A DNA stretch of 64,000 nucleotides. Source: Mixia osmundae IAM 14324. Taxonomy: Eukaryota > Basidiomycota > Mixiomycetes > Mixiales > Mixiaceae. The notes below the pieces were generated by a model, which worked only from the letters and a program-made list of their open reading frames with translations, was not told the origin of the DNA and ran no database searches. This document shows, in pieces, positions 24,428-35,741 of this stretch. The stretch is from contig NW_014575560.1 of NCBI RefSeq assembly GCF_000708205.1, positions 622,501 to 686,500 of the forward strand, read 5' to 3'. The translations under genes and the position numbers were made by a program. Positions within the stretch are counted from its first letter, which is position 1. Each line of letters starts with the position of its first letter.

Positions 24428-27400
24428 TCAGCGAAGTCGGAAGGACCAGACGAGACCGAGGAAGCAGACGACAGCGATCAGGAAGAAACCGAATGCGTAA
24501 TTGGCTGGATAAGGGTAGTAGTCCGGCCCGCGAGAGATGGACCAACTCCAGATCTGGCCGCCGAGGGATTAGCCTTTTTGATTTCGTCAATGGGATGACA
24601 CACTGACGAAACCTCCCGACAGTGGACCGATGAAGCGTGCCAGAGATGCTGCGGACTGTGCGAGGCCGTTGCTCATCGGGATCAGGTGCGGCGGGGTGAG
24701 TGCGTTCGTCTGCGACTCTTTCGTCAGTACGCACAGTGCACGACCGCAGCAGGAAGCGTACTAGAATCATGACCGCAGAATATGCACATGTCTGAGCGCC
24801 GGGACCGCTTCAGCTCAGCATAGAGGGATCAGCGGACAGCTCACATTTGCGAGGAAGCGAATCGCGCTGAGCAAGATCATGCCGAACATGACGAGCCCAT
24901 TGCCTGATGGAATCAACGCACGCAACTCTGGGAAGAGCAGGTACGCCTACACCAGCTCGTCAGTCACGTCCCGGACAGAGAATGGTATGACGTACAGGTA
25001 TGTATAGGCACAGGCCCAATCTGAACATCGCAAGATGCGAGAGCTTGCCAAGCGGGGGCCCGACGTTCGGGTAGAACTTGAACTGAAAGATCATCTGTCC
25101 AATCGACAAATGAGCACGAGTACTTCTATCTTCAGATAGACCCACCTGAAAGAAGCACATCACGGCGACAAGCTCGGCGTAGTGTCCGGCAGTGAGCTCG
25201 AGTCCGCCCATGTCTTGCTTGGTCACAAGGAAGCTCATGAAGATCTGATCGCAAGTTGTACCATGCAACGCGAGGATAGCATACTGAGCGATCAATCCCA
25301 TTGGCAGATCTGCAAAGATCGACGGCTTCTCCGTACGCGAAGGCGGCTCAGGTGAGGCTTCTGTGTGGATCGCAGACTTGTTCTCCGGAATAGCCGCAAG
25401 GGGAGCCGTCGTGTCCGGCATGCCGTCAAAGTACTGCTCTCGCTCGCGTCCATAGGATGGACTGAGCATAGGCAGAGGCTGACTGAGACCGGTATTGGCA
25501 AAGATGGCCGGCACGCGCGAGGCAGTGCTGAAGCGTCGCGAAGTTTGACCGAAGCCAGTCGAAGGCGGAAAATTCTGGGAGAAGGATGGCCTCTCACGCG
25601 TAGCTGGTAAGGCCCGATCACGGGGTTCCGGCGAGCGCGTGCTATATCGACTGATGTTGCGAGAGGCCCGTCGAGAGGCAGGCACGCTGAGGTTCTGATC
25701 TTGCTGATACGACTGTATGCTGACGGCGCTCTCCGAAGCAAGCTGCTGCTCCGCTGCTCGGCCTCGCAAACTTGTCATGGACGGAGGTTGTGAACGGTCG
25801 TAAGCGGAGCTCATTCGATCACCTTCGCGGGACTCCTCGTCAGGCTGAGATCCTTCGTCGTCATAATCCGCATCATCCATCACGCTCTGTCCCTCTTCCC
25901 AGTCTGCCTGACTGTACTGGTCATCATCTCGCGTAGCTGCAGCAACCCAAAGATCCGAAATCTGAAACACTGCGTCTTCGTTTGCGAGCAGCAGACGTTG
26001 TACAAAGTTGAGATTCTGCGAGTCGTCATGCATGTCATCCTGGTCGGGTGCATAGCGCGTCGTTGTGGCAAAGCTGGAGGCTCTCGGTCGTCCAGTGTAC
26101 CGAGATCTGAATGATGCCTCATAGCCATACGCACTGCCCGGCATCTGACTTGTGGTCGTCTGCCTGGTCGCTGTGCGAGGTATCGCCAATGGGTTCTGCG
26201 TCGGCGCAGGCAGCAGTGCAGATGTGCGCTGCTCTGGCGAGAGATTGACAGTCTCTGATGGTGCTGATACGGGGCGATGACGACGAGAGAGACATCCGAG
26301 GAAACGATCGCGTATTCGCAGAGGTAGACTTTTTGCGCGTTCGAGATCCTTCTCCATAGCTAGCTTGATCCCTCCGGTACGCTCTCCGCCGTCGTAGCCA
26401 AGGAAAAGCGTGAGGATGCATCCGATTGCCGTGACGGACGAGCTGATGATGCAGGGGAGCAAGTAGGGATACTCCGCAAACAGGCTTGACTTGCTGAACA
26501 GCCACGGGTAGTTCTCTACGGGATGCTCGAGCAGGCCACCGATGATGGGACCAATGATACCGCCGATAGACCAGCAGAAGCCGAGCAAGGTGTAAGCGCG
26601 CCCTTCGTTGGTCGGATCCGTCACATCTCTGACTGCGCCACGAGCGACGCCGACCGCGCCATTGAAAAGTCCTTGACCCATACGAATGCAGATGGCCATC
26701 GCTAGATTGGTCGAGAGACCGAAGCAGAACAGTGTGACCGCATTGCCGAGCAGCGCAACGAAAAGCACGGCACGACGGCCGTACTTGTCAGCTGCGGAGG
26801 CCCAGAGCAAGGACACAAAGAACTGGGCCAGGAAGAAGCTACTTCCCTGCAGTTGCGCGCGTCAGATGGCTGTCATGGAGTGGAGACACACAAGACGTAC
26901 GACGATGCCCGCCCAGAGGCCAACTGCTGCCTCCCCTTGGACCTCACCAAAGTCGGCGATCATGAAGAAGATGAAGGGGGCCGTCGTCGAAGCGGAGAGA
27001 AACTCGCCAACCATGCAGATACAGAGTACGATGATGGGTATCGTCGGTAGGGGCGTCGAATAGGGCGGCACCGATCCAGTCGGTAATGCAGAGGGTATGA
27101 CGGGTGGCGCGATGGATGTATCTCTAGGTGGACCGCCTGCCTGCGAATCGTCGTAGGCATCCGTTACGGGCTGATACATCGATCGACGTGCAGGCGATGA
27201 CCACTGACTGCGGCGGCGCGACGAAGTACTCATGAGTCGCGTGCTCGAGCGCCCGGGCTGGGTGGGTAAGAGCTGGGAGATTCGTTTGCTCTGAGCGCGT
27301 GTGCGAGCGCTCAAACCTGCAGGATGGGTGTCCGTGGGTGTCTTCTGGGGGTCGTCAAAGTCATCATCTGCTTCATCGTCATCTGCAAACTCGCGCGTGT

Positions 27401-27728
27401 CGTCCGTCGCCATGGCCTCTTCCTCGCCTGATTCCGAGTCGTTCTCGATGGCAGACGTGTCTTGAGCCAGCAGACGTCGATCGGAGTATTGTGACGTTGA
27501 GCCGCGTCGAGGACCGAAGCCTGCCCGTGGTGAGGAGGAGTACATGCCGCCCAGGCCTCCTCGCGATCGACCAATGCCCGAGCCGGTACCTGCAGCGGGA
27601 ATGCTCTGTCGCTTGGCTTTGCCGAGAGGTGAGCTCGTGACAGACTCGAGCCGCGATGTTCTCGCAGGCCCAGGAGCAGGACTGTGGCGCGAATCGAGCC
27701 TGGACGAGCCGCTCGGTGGTGTCGACAT
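24428..27728 (-). CDS. Major facilitator superfamily transporter with very large central loop
   Basis: Twelve-helix secondary transporter of the DHA/ZIFL-like fungal group (YCR023C-like); substrate unknown. Seven exons (27728-26901, 26846-25146, 25094-24996, 24946-24845, 24791-24762, 24709-24608, 24553-24428) give 995 aa. Residues 1-225 are a Ser/Arg/Asp-rich cytosolic tail. Helix 1 starts PIIVLCICMVGEFLSAS, and the motif A loop is ASAADKYGRRAVLF. Helices 4-6 include GQGLFNGAVGVARGAVRD and GGIIGPIIGG. The loop between helices 6 and 7 is about 330 residues, Ser/Arg/Tyr-rich. Later helices include PTLPPHL-like TNALTPPHLIPMSNGLAQS. Intron 2 (25095-25145) is in frame and stop-free. Exon 5 is only 30 nt. 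Confidence 0.85.
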
Positions 27729-28018
27729 CTCGTCGACCGAGTCGGCGTTTCTGTGAGCCTCCGCGCTCAGGCCTGACCGCACTAGCGCCGACGAGAATAG
27801 ACGGCTAGCGTGAGAGGCGCGAGGCGATGCTGCTACGCGAGCAGGAGCAGCAGCAGCAGTAGCCGAGCGGCAAGGTGAGTGAGTGAGTAGTCTCCAATGA
27901 ATGCAACGTCGCGACTCGGTCAGCTTGTCGAATTGCCCCTGCGCTGTTGATCATGATGACATCTTGATGATGACCTCCTCTGCGCGATCGATCGAGACAG
28001 CCATGCTCTAGCGATGCA
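27729..28018. promoter_or_regulatory. 290 bp divergent promoter, MFS transporter and GPI14
   Basis: Head-to-head interval. A run of CAG/GCA triplets (about 27845-27861) is visible, with an adjacent gtga gtga gtag repeat. No gene is seen. Confidence 0.4.
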
Positions 28019-29357
28019 ATGCCGAGCTTCTGGCAATGGGCAGTGATCGGCGTCTCTCTCAGACTGAGCCTGATCGTCTACTCGGTGTACCACGACGCTC
28101 ACTCGACGCTCAAGTATACAGACGTAGACTACTATGTCTTCACTGACGCTGCGCGATACATCGTCGAGCCTGAAGCCGACGACAGGCTGGGCATTGGCAG
28201 TCCCTACCGTCGCTCGACGTACCGCTACACGCCTCTGCTCGCGCTTCTGCTCACGCCCAACGTTTGGTTGCACGAAGCATGGGGCAAATCGCTCTTTGCG
28301 CTCGCCGACCTCGGCGTTGCCTGCATACTCGAAAGGCTTCTGAAGAAGAAAGCTTTGTTATCGCAGCACAAGCGGAGATGGCTGCTCAACGCAGTCTGGT
28401 GGCTCAATCCAATCGCGATGAACATCTCCACGCGCGGCTCGTCTGAATCTCTGCTGGGCCTGCTCGTCGTCGGCTCGCTCTATGCATTCGAGACGGGTGC
28501 ACTGGCTGCATCAGCCTGTTTGCTCGGTGTTGCCATCCATCTGAAGCTGTATCCTGTCATCTACGGACTCGCATGCTGGTCTGCGCTTCACCGACGCGAC
28601 GCCCTCCTGAACTCGACCCAGATCCGATACGCCTTGATCAGCGCTTCGACGCTTGCAGCGCTCAATGCAGCCTGCTACCTCATGCGAGTCTGCTCGCTAG
28701 CAGCATCACCTGAAGCTGACTGCCACACAGATGGTCTTGGGACTTCATCGAGCATACGTACCTCTACCATTTGCACAGGCTTGATCACCGCCACAATTTC
28801 TCAGTCTACCACTACTCGATCTATCTGAGCTACGGACTCGACAGTGCGAGTTGGCTTGACTTGCCCTGGGTGTCCTTCGTGCCTCAATTGGGTGCCTGTA
28901 CCGCGCTCGGCCTCCTGCTCGGTAGCCGCTCGCTGGGCTTGGCATGGTTTGCTCAGACTGTGGCATTCGTGGCCCTCAACAAGGTGTGCACATCTCAAGT
29001 AAGTCTTGGCGAGCGCAAAAGCTGTATTCGAGGCTGACGAGCTGTCAGTACTTCATGTGGTATTTGTGGCTCCTCCCGCTCATTCTTGCAAGCGTACGGG
29101 TCAGTCGAGTGGAAGGCTCACTTTGGCTCCTTGGCTGGATAGCAGGTCAGGTATGCTCAACTCTTGCCTGTACGTCGCTCGTAGCTCATAAGACGCAGGC
29201 GCTTTGGCTATCCGCTGCCTTTCGGCTCGAGATGCTGGGTCACACGACGTACTATCAGCTGTGGCAGGCAAGCGTGCTCTTCCTGCTCACCAACATCGCG
29301 ATTCTCTGTCGCATTCTCTCGACGTACGAAATTGGACACAAAGTCAAGGCAAGCTAA
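28019..29357 (+). CDS. GPI14: GPI mannosyltransferase I (PIG-M)
   Basis: ER multi-pass enzyme adding the first mannose to the GPI precursor from dolichol-phosphate-mannose. Exons 28019-28683, 28731-28998, 29049-29150 and 29199-29357 give 397 aa. The lumenal catalytic motif TDVDYYVFTDAA follows helix 1. Others are SPYRRSTYRYTPLLALLL, WWLNPIAMNISTRGS and HRLDHRHNFSVYHYSIYLSY. Intron 1 works only as GC-AG (donor at|gcgagt at 28684, acceptor acag at 28730, 47 bp), giving CYLIWSWDFIEHTYLYH. Intron 3 (48 bp) is in frame and stop-free; removing it gives WIAGQALWLSAAFRLE, as expected. The stop codon lies inside a pentanucleotide repeat. Confidence 0.9.
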
Positions 29358-29373
29358 GCTAAGCTAAGCTAAG
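29351..29373. repeat. Pentanucleotide repeat (AAGCT)4 across the GPI14 stop codon
   Basis: Four and a half perfect AAGCT units. The TAA stop of GPI14 at 29355-29357 is built from the first and second units, so repeat-length changes would alter only the 3' UTR. Confidence 0.9.
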
Positions 29374-29432
29374 GGCAGCCGATGCATTGCGATGCAAATC
29401 CGGATCTACGCGTTGCAAGAGATGAGCGAAAC

Positions 29433-29936
29433 TCAGTAGCGAGCGCTCGCAGCTTGACATTGCTTCAGCTGCTCGAGGTAGAAATTGCAAGCCGAGACGT
29501 CATTTTGAGTGGCATTGAGGCATTGTGTGAACTCCTGCAGCAGGGCCGAATCTGCATGAGCAGCTGACGTGACCCATATGCTCGCAAGCAACTCACCTTG
29601 GCATGATTGCTGCATGCATCTTGACCGTTCTGCTGGACCGGCTGAGCAGGCTGCTCCTGTCCGGCAGCGGCAGCCGATGAGCCACCCCAGATCATGTTAC
29701 TGATGCCATGCCCGAGAGCGACACCGCCTGCCGTCGAGGCGACCTGACTCAAGAAACCGCCACCTTGCGATCCAGTCTGAGGTGGATGCGCGGGCACGTT
29801 GGACTTTTGTTGCTGCTGAGCAGGCGGTCCCGATTTAGCGGGCGCAGAGCGAGGAGCCGAGGATCGGCCGCGCGATTGACGCTGTGGACCAGTCAGTGAG
29901 CGCCCTATGCGGGTTGATCCGTGTACGCACAGGCAT
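29433..29936 (-). CDS. MIX17: Twin CX9C mitochondrial protein MIX17/CHCHD2
   Basis: CHCH-domain protein of the mitochondrial intermembrane space, imported by Mia40 and linked to respiration. Exons 29936-29931 (6 nt), 29881-29597 and 29534-29433 give 130 aa. The N-terminus MPRQSRGRSSAPRSAP matches the basic start of the family. GGVALGHGISNMIWGG is the glycine-rich hydrophobic segment. The C-terminus has two CX9C pairs: ACSNHAKEFTQC formed across intron 2, and CNFYLEQLKQC. The first coding exon is just ATGCCT, followed by gtgcgt; the acceptor ccacag then gives the family start. An alternative downstream start is not available. GPI14 ends 75 bp away (convergent). Confidence 0.85.
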
Positions 29937-30042
29937 CTTGCTGCAAAAGTATTGGTCGGTGTTGGCGCGAAGGAAGAAGAGTCGAGATCGTCGCGACTCG
30001 GCTGGCTCGTTGCCGTACACGTCAGCTGGCCGGCCGGCACCA
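29937..30042. promoter_or_regulatory. 106 bp divergent promoter, MIX17 and PEX22 candidate
   Basis: Head-to-head interval between two organelle-related genes. No TATA box seen. Confidence 0.35.
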
Positions 30043-30674
30043 ATGAGCAAGGTCAAGCGGCAGTATGTCGCCCTTGCCGGTGGGCTGGCTTTGCTCGGAT
30101 CAGCAGCCTTCTGGATCTACAGCAAGGCCGTCAGCACGCAAGAGCTCGAAGACGACTCTACCCCGTCATCGACGCAGCTTGCATTGCCAAAGTCAAGAGG
30201 CAGACGACTACGTGCCTCGCTAGCATGTCCAACTGTCAGCTTGATTCGGCGGATCTGCCTTGTGGCACAGCTGACGCCAGGGAACAGCTACCGCCGCCCA
30301 GTGTCCTGCAAAAACTGTCAGAGGGCTATACGCTCCACATCATCCTGCCATGCGATGCACCCAGCGATGACAGGAACATCGTGCTGCCCAGCGTGCCCCA
30401 GGAGCTCCTTGACCTCGCTGGTTTCGACACGCGCAGACTCCTCTGGCACTCGCTAGACGAAGGAAAGCTTCATCTGACGCGCCACCTGGCCGCAGACGTG
30501 CACATCGAAGCCCTCTTGCCCGAAGCGAGCTATGCAGACCTGACGAAGCTCACAGACGGTATCAAGACTTTTGTCGGTCGACTCAATGTCATCATGCCAT
30601 CTTCCGGCGGCCCAACGCCAGCCGGAGTACGCCTGTTCGCGTCGTGGCAGCGACTCCAAGACACGCTTGCTTGA
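30043..30674 (+). CDS. PEX22: Peroxin-22-like membrane protein (candidate)
   Basis: Candidate peroxisomal membrane anchor for the ubiquitin-conjugating enzyme Pex4, used in receptor recycling. An N-terminal helix (YVALAGGLALLGSAAFWIYS) follows a short basic stretch. The C-terminal domain has LHIILPCDAP, GFDTRRLLWHSLDEGKLHL, RHLAADVHIEALLP and IKTFVGRLNVI, a pattern like fungal Pex22. Best exon model: 30043-30234 and 30288-30674 (192 aa), with a 53 bp GT-AG intron that has a CTGAC branch-like site near its end. At least two other in-frame joins are possible, so residues around 50-80 are uncertain. Pex22 is poorly conserved, so the name is tentative. Convergent with ZW10, 39 bp apart. Confidence 0.6.
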
Positions 30675-30713
30675 TATGCATAAGCCTGGCGCATACAGCT
30701 ATGCAAGCAAGCC

Positions 30714-33700
30714 TCAGCCGGCCGCGAGAATCGCTTCGATGTTCTTCTGCCGCGTCGGACTCTCGGAGAACAGCGCTCGCACGAGTGCAACTAGTTCTTG
30801 CTTCGAAAAGTCGACGAGGTGACCCTCTTGATGCAAGAACATAATGTCGACCTGCGCCCCAGGTCAGCCAGGACGGAGCTGCATCATCTCAGGCGTACCA
30901 TAGATGCCTCGAGTAGCTCCGACAGAAAGTTGAACTTGAACCAGACCGGCACGAACAATGAGATCGTCGATTGCTCGTTCGCTGGGTTGTAGTAGATCTC
31001 TTCGAACGTATGCAAGATCTTGCAGAGCGCATTGAGCCTCGACGATTCCTCTGCCGCAATGTCGGCCAGGTTCTCGATATCGCTTAGCACGCGCAGCAGC
31101 ACATCATTGATCAGTGTGCCCATCAGAGTCTGATAGACCAGCTGAACCATCATCGGCTGTCAAGCCCCGTCAGATAGACTTCGCGATTTTACGGCCAGGC
31201 TGACCTTCCAGGCTTGCGAGAGACGCTTAAGCGTGAACACAATCTGCTTCAGCGCCCGCTCGCACGCCTCGTTGTGCTCGTCGTCGGACGTATTCCTGAG
31301 ATGATCTGTTTCGTCGAGCATCGACATGATGAGAGCCTTTTGCAGATCCTGCGCGCGTGTGTCAGCATTGCACATAAGAGTACGAGGCGACCGCATACAG
31401 CCTGTCCGGTCAAGGCGTCTCGATGAACCCGTTCGTATGACTCCTGCACAATCTGCATATCGGCAAGAACGCTAGCGGTGATGTCCCACGATTTTGCCGC
31501 AGTACGCAGCTCGTCGATCTCCTTCGCAAGCCACTGACAGTCGTTGGCGAATTGCATGCCAAGAGACGGCACGGACTCGATCGATCTCGCGTGATGAACC
31601 GGCAAGGTAGCTCTAAAGACATCGAGCAGATCAAGACCCGACGAGACGAAGCTGGCAACATCGATCGACATGCCAAGCTCCGCCGTCGAGAAGCGACAAG
31701 TCGACTGTCCTTCTCTTATAACCGACTTTACGAGCTCGATCAATCGTTCCGATTTCGTCGAAATTGCAATCTTCTCCTGATGTGAAGTAGGCACAGCTGC
31801 AGAAGGCTGGACGACAAGATGCGAATTTGCGGAGCGCTTGCTATGTCGCGATGAGGCCGGCGAAGGCAGTGTGAGCTCTTTGTCATCATCCCAGCCCCAG
31901 GCGTCTCCTGTCTCGTCGTCTTGGCTCGTGCCATTTGCGACCTGTGGTACTACTGTGTCCTGCTCGAGCATGCGGGCAGAAGACAGTGCTGACGCCTTGC
32001 TTTGCGCGGGACTAGCTGGCCCACTGTCGTCAAAGCCCCATGCACCATCTGATCCGGCACTCTCGCTTGGCATTGGCGAAGGAGGCGGCAATGACGGCGG
32101 ATCGGGCAGATATGCCTCGTCGAAATCCCAAGCATCATCGTCTTCATCCTGATCAGCTTGAGCCGGTGCTGGAGGAGGCACAGGCTCTGGTGTCCGGGAT
32201 AGCGACCGAGGTGCGCTGGGCGATACGCCGTTGCGAGTGAGTCGTGAGGCCCCGAGTCGCCCCGTGGCTTTGCTGGGCGTGACTGTCTGGCTTCGATCGG
32301 CCGGCTCGACCGACAGCTGTCGGACAGGCGGAAAGACGGTTTCGGTCGATGGCACTGGAGAATCGTCCGCAGGCTTAGTAGAGATTGCCTCAACTGGAGG
32401 ATCGATGACGGTCCAGTCGACCATGCTGGCCTCCCAGTCGCTCGACATGACGTCACGGCGGACCTGCTCGAGGGCCTGGCGAGCAATCTTGCGAGTCCAT
32501 GAGACTCCTGCTTGATCTGCCCATCGCGACAGAACGCGATCTTCGGTGCTGACTAGATACCCCGTCGAAGAGAGCTCGGTTTCGAACAACCTTGCTCGGT
32601 CCAAGAGGGCTCTGTAGTCAACGAGTCCATCGAACGAAGACGGCAATTGCGCTTCTAAATGCTTATCAATCAATAGCGGCAGTAGCAGAGACATGAGTGC
32701 TGCAGCAAAGAGCGCGAAAGCGTCCGTCGCAATACCGAAGCGTTGCCGAAGGAAGGCGAGAAGCATCGCGACATCGTCTAGCACCGCCAGTCTAGAGGTC
32801 GCGCTACCACTTGATAGGTCGATTGTCGATTCACCAGTCTGTACCAAACGAGGCATCGCGCCGCTTTTGCTATTACCGACGGGCTGACGAATGAGGAAAG
32901 GCTCGACGATGCCTTCGATGATGCGCCGAGCTAGCTTGGTCAGGTGTGCTTCGAGCGCTGTCCGTTTAGCGAGGGTCTCAAGGACGTCGACAAGGGCGAT
33001 GGGCTCGGCGTTTGGCGCCTGTGAGCCTGGAACGACCTCTCTCACAGTAAGAGAGGCCGTACCCGATTTTTTGGCGCCTTCGACATGAGCCGCGCCATGG
33101 AAGGCATCCACGAGACTCTGCGTGAGCAAAGCATCCATCTCTCGATATGATGACTGTCAGTGTCAGCCTGAGCAGCATAAAATTGGAGAGATTGGCGAAG
33201 GACGCACTAGATTTTCCTCCCATTGCATGGTCTGCTGGATCCAGACTGTCTCGTGCTCGTCTGATGCTGCCTGACGGAATAGCAAGCTTGCATGCTGTAT
33301 GCTTGTCTCTGCCTCTCTCAACCGTCCGGCATCGATGGTGCTTTTCAAGCTGGCCAAGGTAGACCGCGCTTCGACAATGCGCGTCAAGCCTCGTGCAAGC
33401 GTCTTTGCACGCAAGTGTTCTTCTTGCAGCGCTGCGTGCCGTTGTAGCGTCTGTATCAATCGCGGTGCAAATGCATCTGTCTGGTCTGCTAGGTCATCCG
33501 TCTCTGCGTCGAGCCGCACGAGACGATCTTGCAACTCCAAAGTCGTTCGGTATTGCGCAACAAAGTCGGGAAAGGCTTTCTGTATGCGCGAGCGAGCGGC
33601 CAGCCGAAGCGAGATAATTTCTTCTTGGACACGGGCGACATGTCGTGCTATCGTCGGCTCATCTGAGGGTATGCCGGGCTGGGGCGGCGGGCTCTGTGCG

Positions 33701-34125
33701 CCATGTGCAGACGAGCTAGACGTCGACAGACTCTTGCGTCGAGCCCGGGCTGCCGAATGGGAGAACTTGCCTTGGGCGGGGCCAGGTACCAATGAGGCAG
33801 CGCCCACATCCTGCAGAAAGTTGGCCAGATAGGTCTCTGGCTCAAAGGGACCTGCTGAACGTCGCGTGGTCTGTTGCTGCGAGCGACTCAGTCCGTTCGC
33901 TGGCGACTTCCTGACATGACTCGTTCGAGCAAACGACTGCGTTGAAGCGGATTCAGGCGAGCGAGCTGCATCTGAGACCGCTTGACTTGATCCAAAGCGA
34001 GGACTGTCGAATGAACGGGGTGAGCTTGAGCTCGGTGACCACGGTGCGGCCGCTGGCCGTTGTCCCAGCTGCTGCTCTGAGCCGACCGAGCTGCCCGACG
34101 TCTGTCGAGCTCTCAAGTCTGCCAT
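30714..34125 (-). CDS. Centromere/tethering protein ZW10 homologue (DSL1 family)
   Basis: ZW10/Dsl1 family subunit that tethers Golgi-derived vesicles at the ER and, in animals, works at kinetochores. Exons 34125-33208, 33138-31399, 31348-31205, 31156-30899 and 30851-30714 give 1065 aa. The N-terminal helical domain has VQEEIISLRLAARSRIQKAF. The middle contains a long acidic Trp-rich linker (DDDAWDFDEAYLPD, DAWGWDDDKE), the kind of unstructured lasso used by yeast Dsl1 to bind COPI coats. The C-terminus has QLVYQTLMGTLINDVLLRVL and EESSRLNALCKILHTFEEI. An in-frame ATG at 34242 would add 39 residues but overlap the AOS1 coding region on the other strand, so 34125 is preferred. The acidic-lasso function is inference. 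Confidence 0.87.
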
Positions 34126-34224
34126 GGCCGAGCTATTGCCAGGCAAGCCAGCTGTCGGCGTCGTCGCTTTCGGCAACACGTCGCGACTCGAATCGACTGG
34201 ACGACGGGCGAGAAGGGCAGCAGC
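34126..34224. promoter_or_regulatory. 99 bp divergent promoter, ZW10 and AOS1
   Basis: Head-to-head interval if ZW10 begins at 34125 and AOS1 at 34225. No repeat or TATA box seen. Confidence 0.35.
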
Positions 34225-35741
34225 ATGGCGACGAACGGCCATGCTGAACCAGTGTCGACTCAGGAGGGCATCTCAGAAGGCACGCTCGGCTCGATCCGTG
34301 CCAGCTGCTCCAAGCTGATGGTACATCGTTGCAGCGGAAGCGGCTCTTTATGATCGGCAAAGTCAGTTCTCATGTACTCCCCTGGGCTCGTTCAACGCTG
34401 ACGGCGAGCACAACATTTCCGCAGTACGATTATGGGGTGTCGAAGCTCAGAACAGGTTCGACGTCGAGCTCAAAGTGGGCCAACACGACTCATTGAGCGC
34501 GCGACAGGATGCGCAAAGCCGCTGTGCTGCTCGTCTGCTTGCGAGGCATAGCCACAGAGATTACAAAGAACATCGTCTTGGCCGGCATCGGTTCACTCAG
34601 TATCCTCGACGACCAGGCAGTCACTGAAGAAGACCTAGCGACGGGTTTCTTTCTACGCGAATCTGATATTGGAGCCAATGTCAGTCCGCTAGGTCGATGT
34701 CATCGCGCGCGGTATTCCTGAGGCGCTCGCCTGCGAGCAGAGAGCGCAAGCAGCGCAAGAGCGCATACAGCTCCTCAATCCTCGTGTCCAGATCAGCATT
34801 CTTCATGACATGTCGCTCCTCTCGGACGAGCACTTTTACTCACGCTTCGACCTCATCTGCCTCACCGACTCTTCCGTCGAACTGATAGTGCGTCGCCGTT
34901 TCCATCCGGTGTTGTCGCGCTCATCTGGCCTGCAGGAGCGAGTCAATGCATTGACGCATAAGATGGGAAAGCAATTCTACGCGACAGGCTCATTTGGTAT
35001 GAACGGCTATGCTTTCTGCGATCTAGGCAAACACAGCTACGTCATGTCAGTAGCCGGCCCTGACCTTCCTCCAAATCGCTGACATCAGCACAGCGAGCAA
35101 CAGGAGCGACGGCCAGATGGCACGCTGTCCGAGGACGCAAAGAAGCTGACCGTCCAACGCTCAGTCGACTTTGTAGATTTTGCTACTGCACAAGCATACG
35201 TCTGGAATCTGTCCCCAAAGAAGCGTCGAAAGCTCAACCCAGCTCTGTCAGCGCTTTTTGGTTCGTCGAAGCTTGTCGTTGTGGCACTTGCTGCCCAACT
35301 CATTACTCTTATAAACAGTGCTCTGGGAATATCAGAGGCAACACCATGGTCTGATGCCTGCAAATGAATCAGTCGCTTCGGCTCTCAGCGCGATAGGGAC
35401 GACAACGTTACCAGCCAAAGGACTTGAGATCGCATCGGATCTCGATGCGTTTTACAGGTAAGATCAGTCCTTGAGCTTGCCCGTGCTGCGCTCATTGTCA
35501 GGTGATCTGCAGAGACATAGCTCGCACGGCCAGCTATGATTTCATGCCATCTTGCGCCGTATTGGGCGGCATTGTTGGACAAGACATTCTCAATGCGCTC
35601 GGTGGAAGAGAGGCGCCATTGGTCAACCTGCTCGCTTTTGACGGACATTCAAGCGAGTACTTGCTTCGTCACGGGAGCATCGTATTGACGCTTAGACTTA
35701 CAGACGCGGCGGACATCTATGCTTGCATCCCAGAGGCGTAA
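34225..35741 (+). CDS. AOS1: SUMO-activating enzyme subunit AOS1 (E1 adenylation half)
   Basis: Partner of Uba2 in ATP-dependent SUMO activation in the nucleus. Nine exons (34225-34279, 34335-34361, 34425-34455, 34508-34679, 34723-35045, 35094-35260, 35319-35457, 35513-35652, 35704-35741) give 363 aa. Joined exons read GISEAEAALYDRQIRLWGVE at the start, then AQNRMRKAAVLLVCL, the GIGSLSILDDQAVTEEDL nucleotide region, SRFDLICLTDSSVE, FCDLGKHSYVIE and FMPSCAVLGGIVGQDILNAL. The end is FDGHSNAADIYACIPEA. Two introns need GC donors: intron 1 (gcacgc at 34280, 55 bp) and intron 8 (gcgagt at 35653, 51 bp). Exons 2 and 3 are 27 and 31 nt. The last exon overlaps the convergent PPR gene by 25 bp. Confidence 0.88.

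Noticed and set aside
34126-34242. Upstream start of the ZW10 homologue at 34242
   Set aside because: It would overlap AOS1 coding sequence head-on and adds a low-complexity stretch with no family match; ATG 34125 leaves a normal divergent gap.
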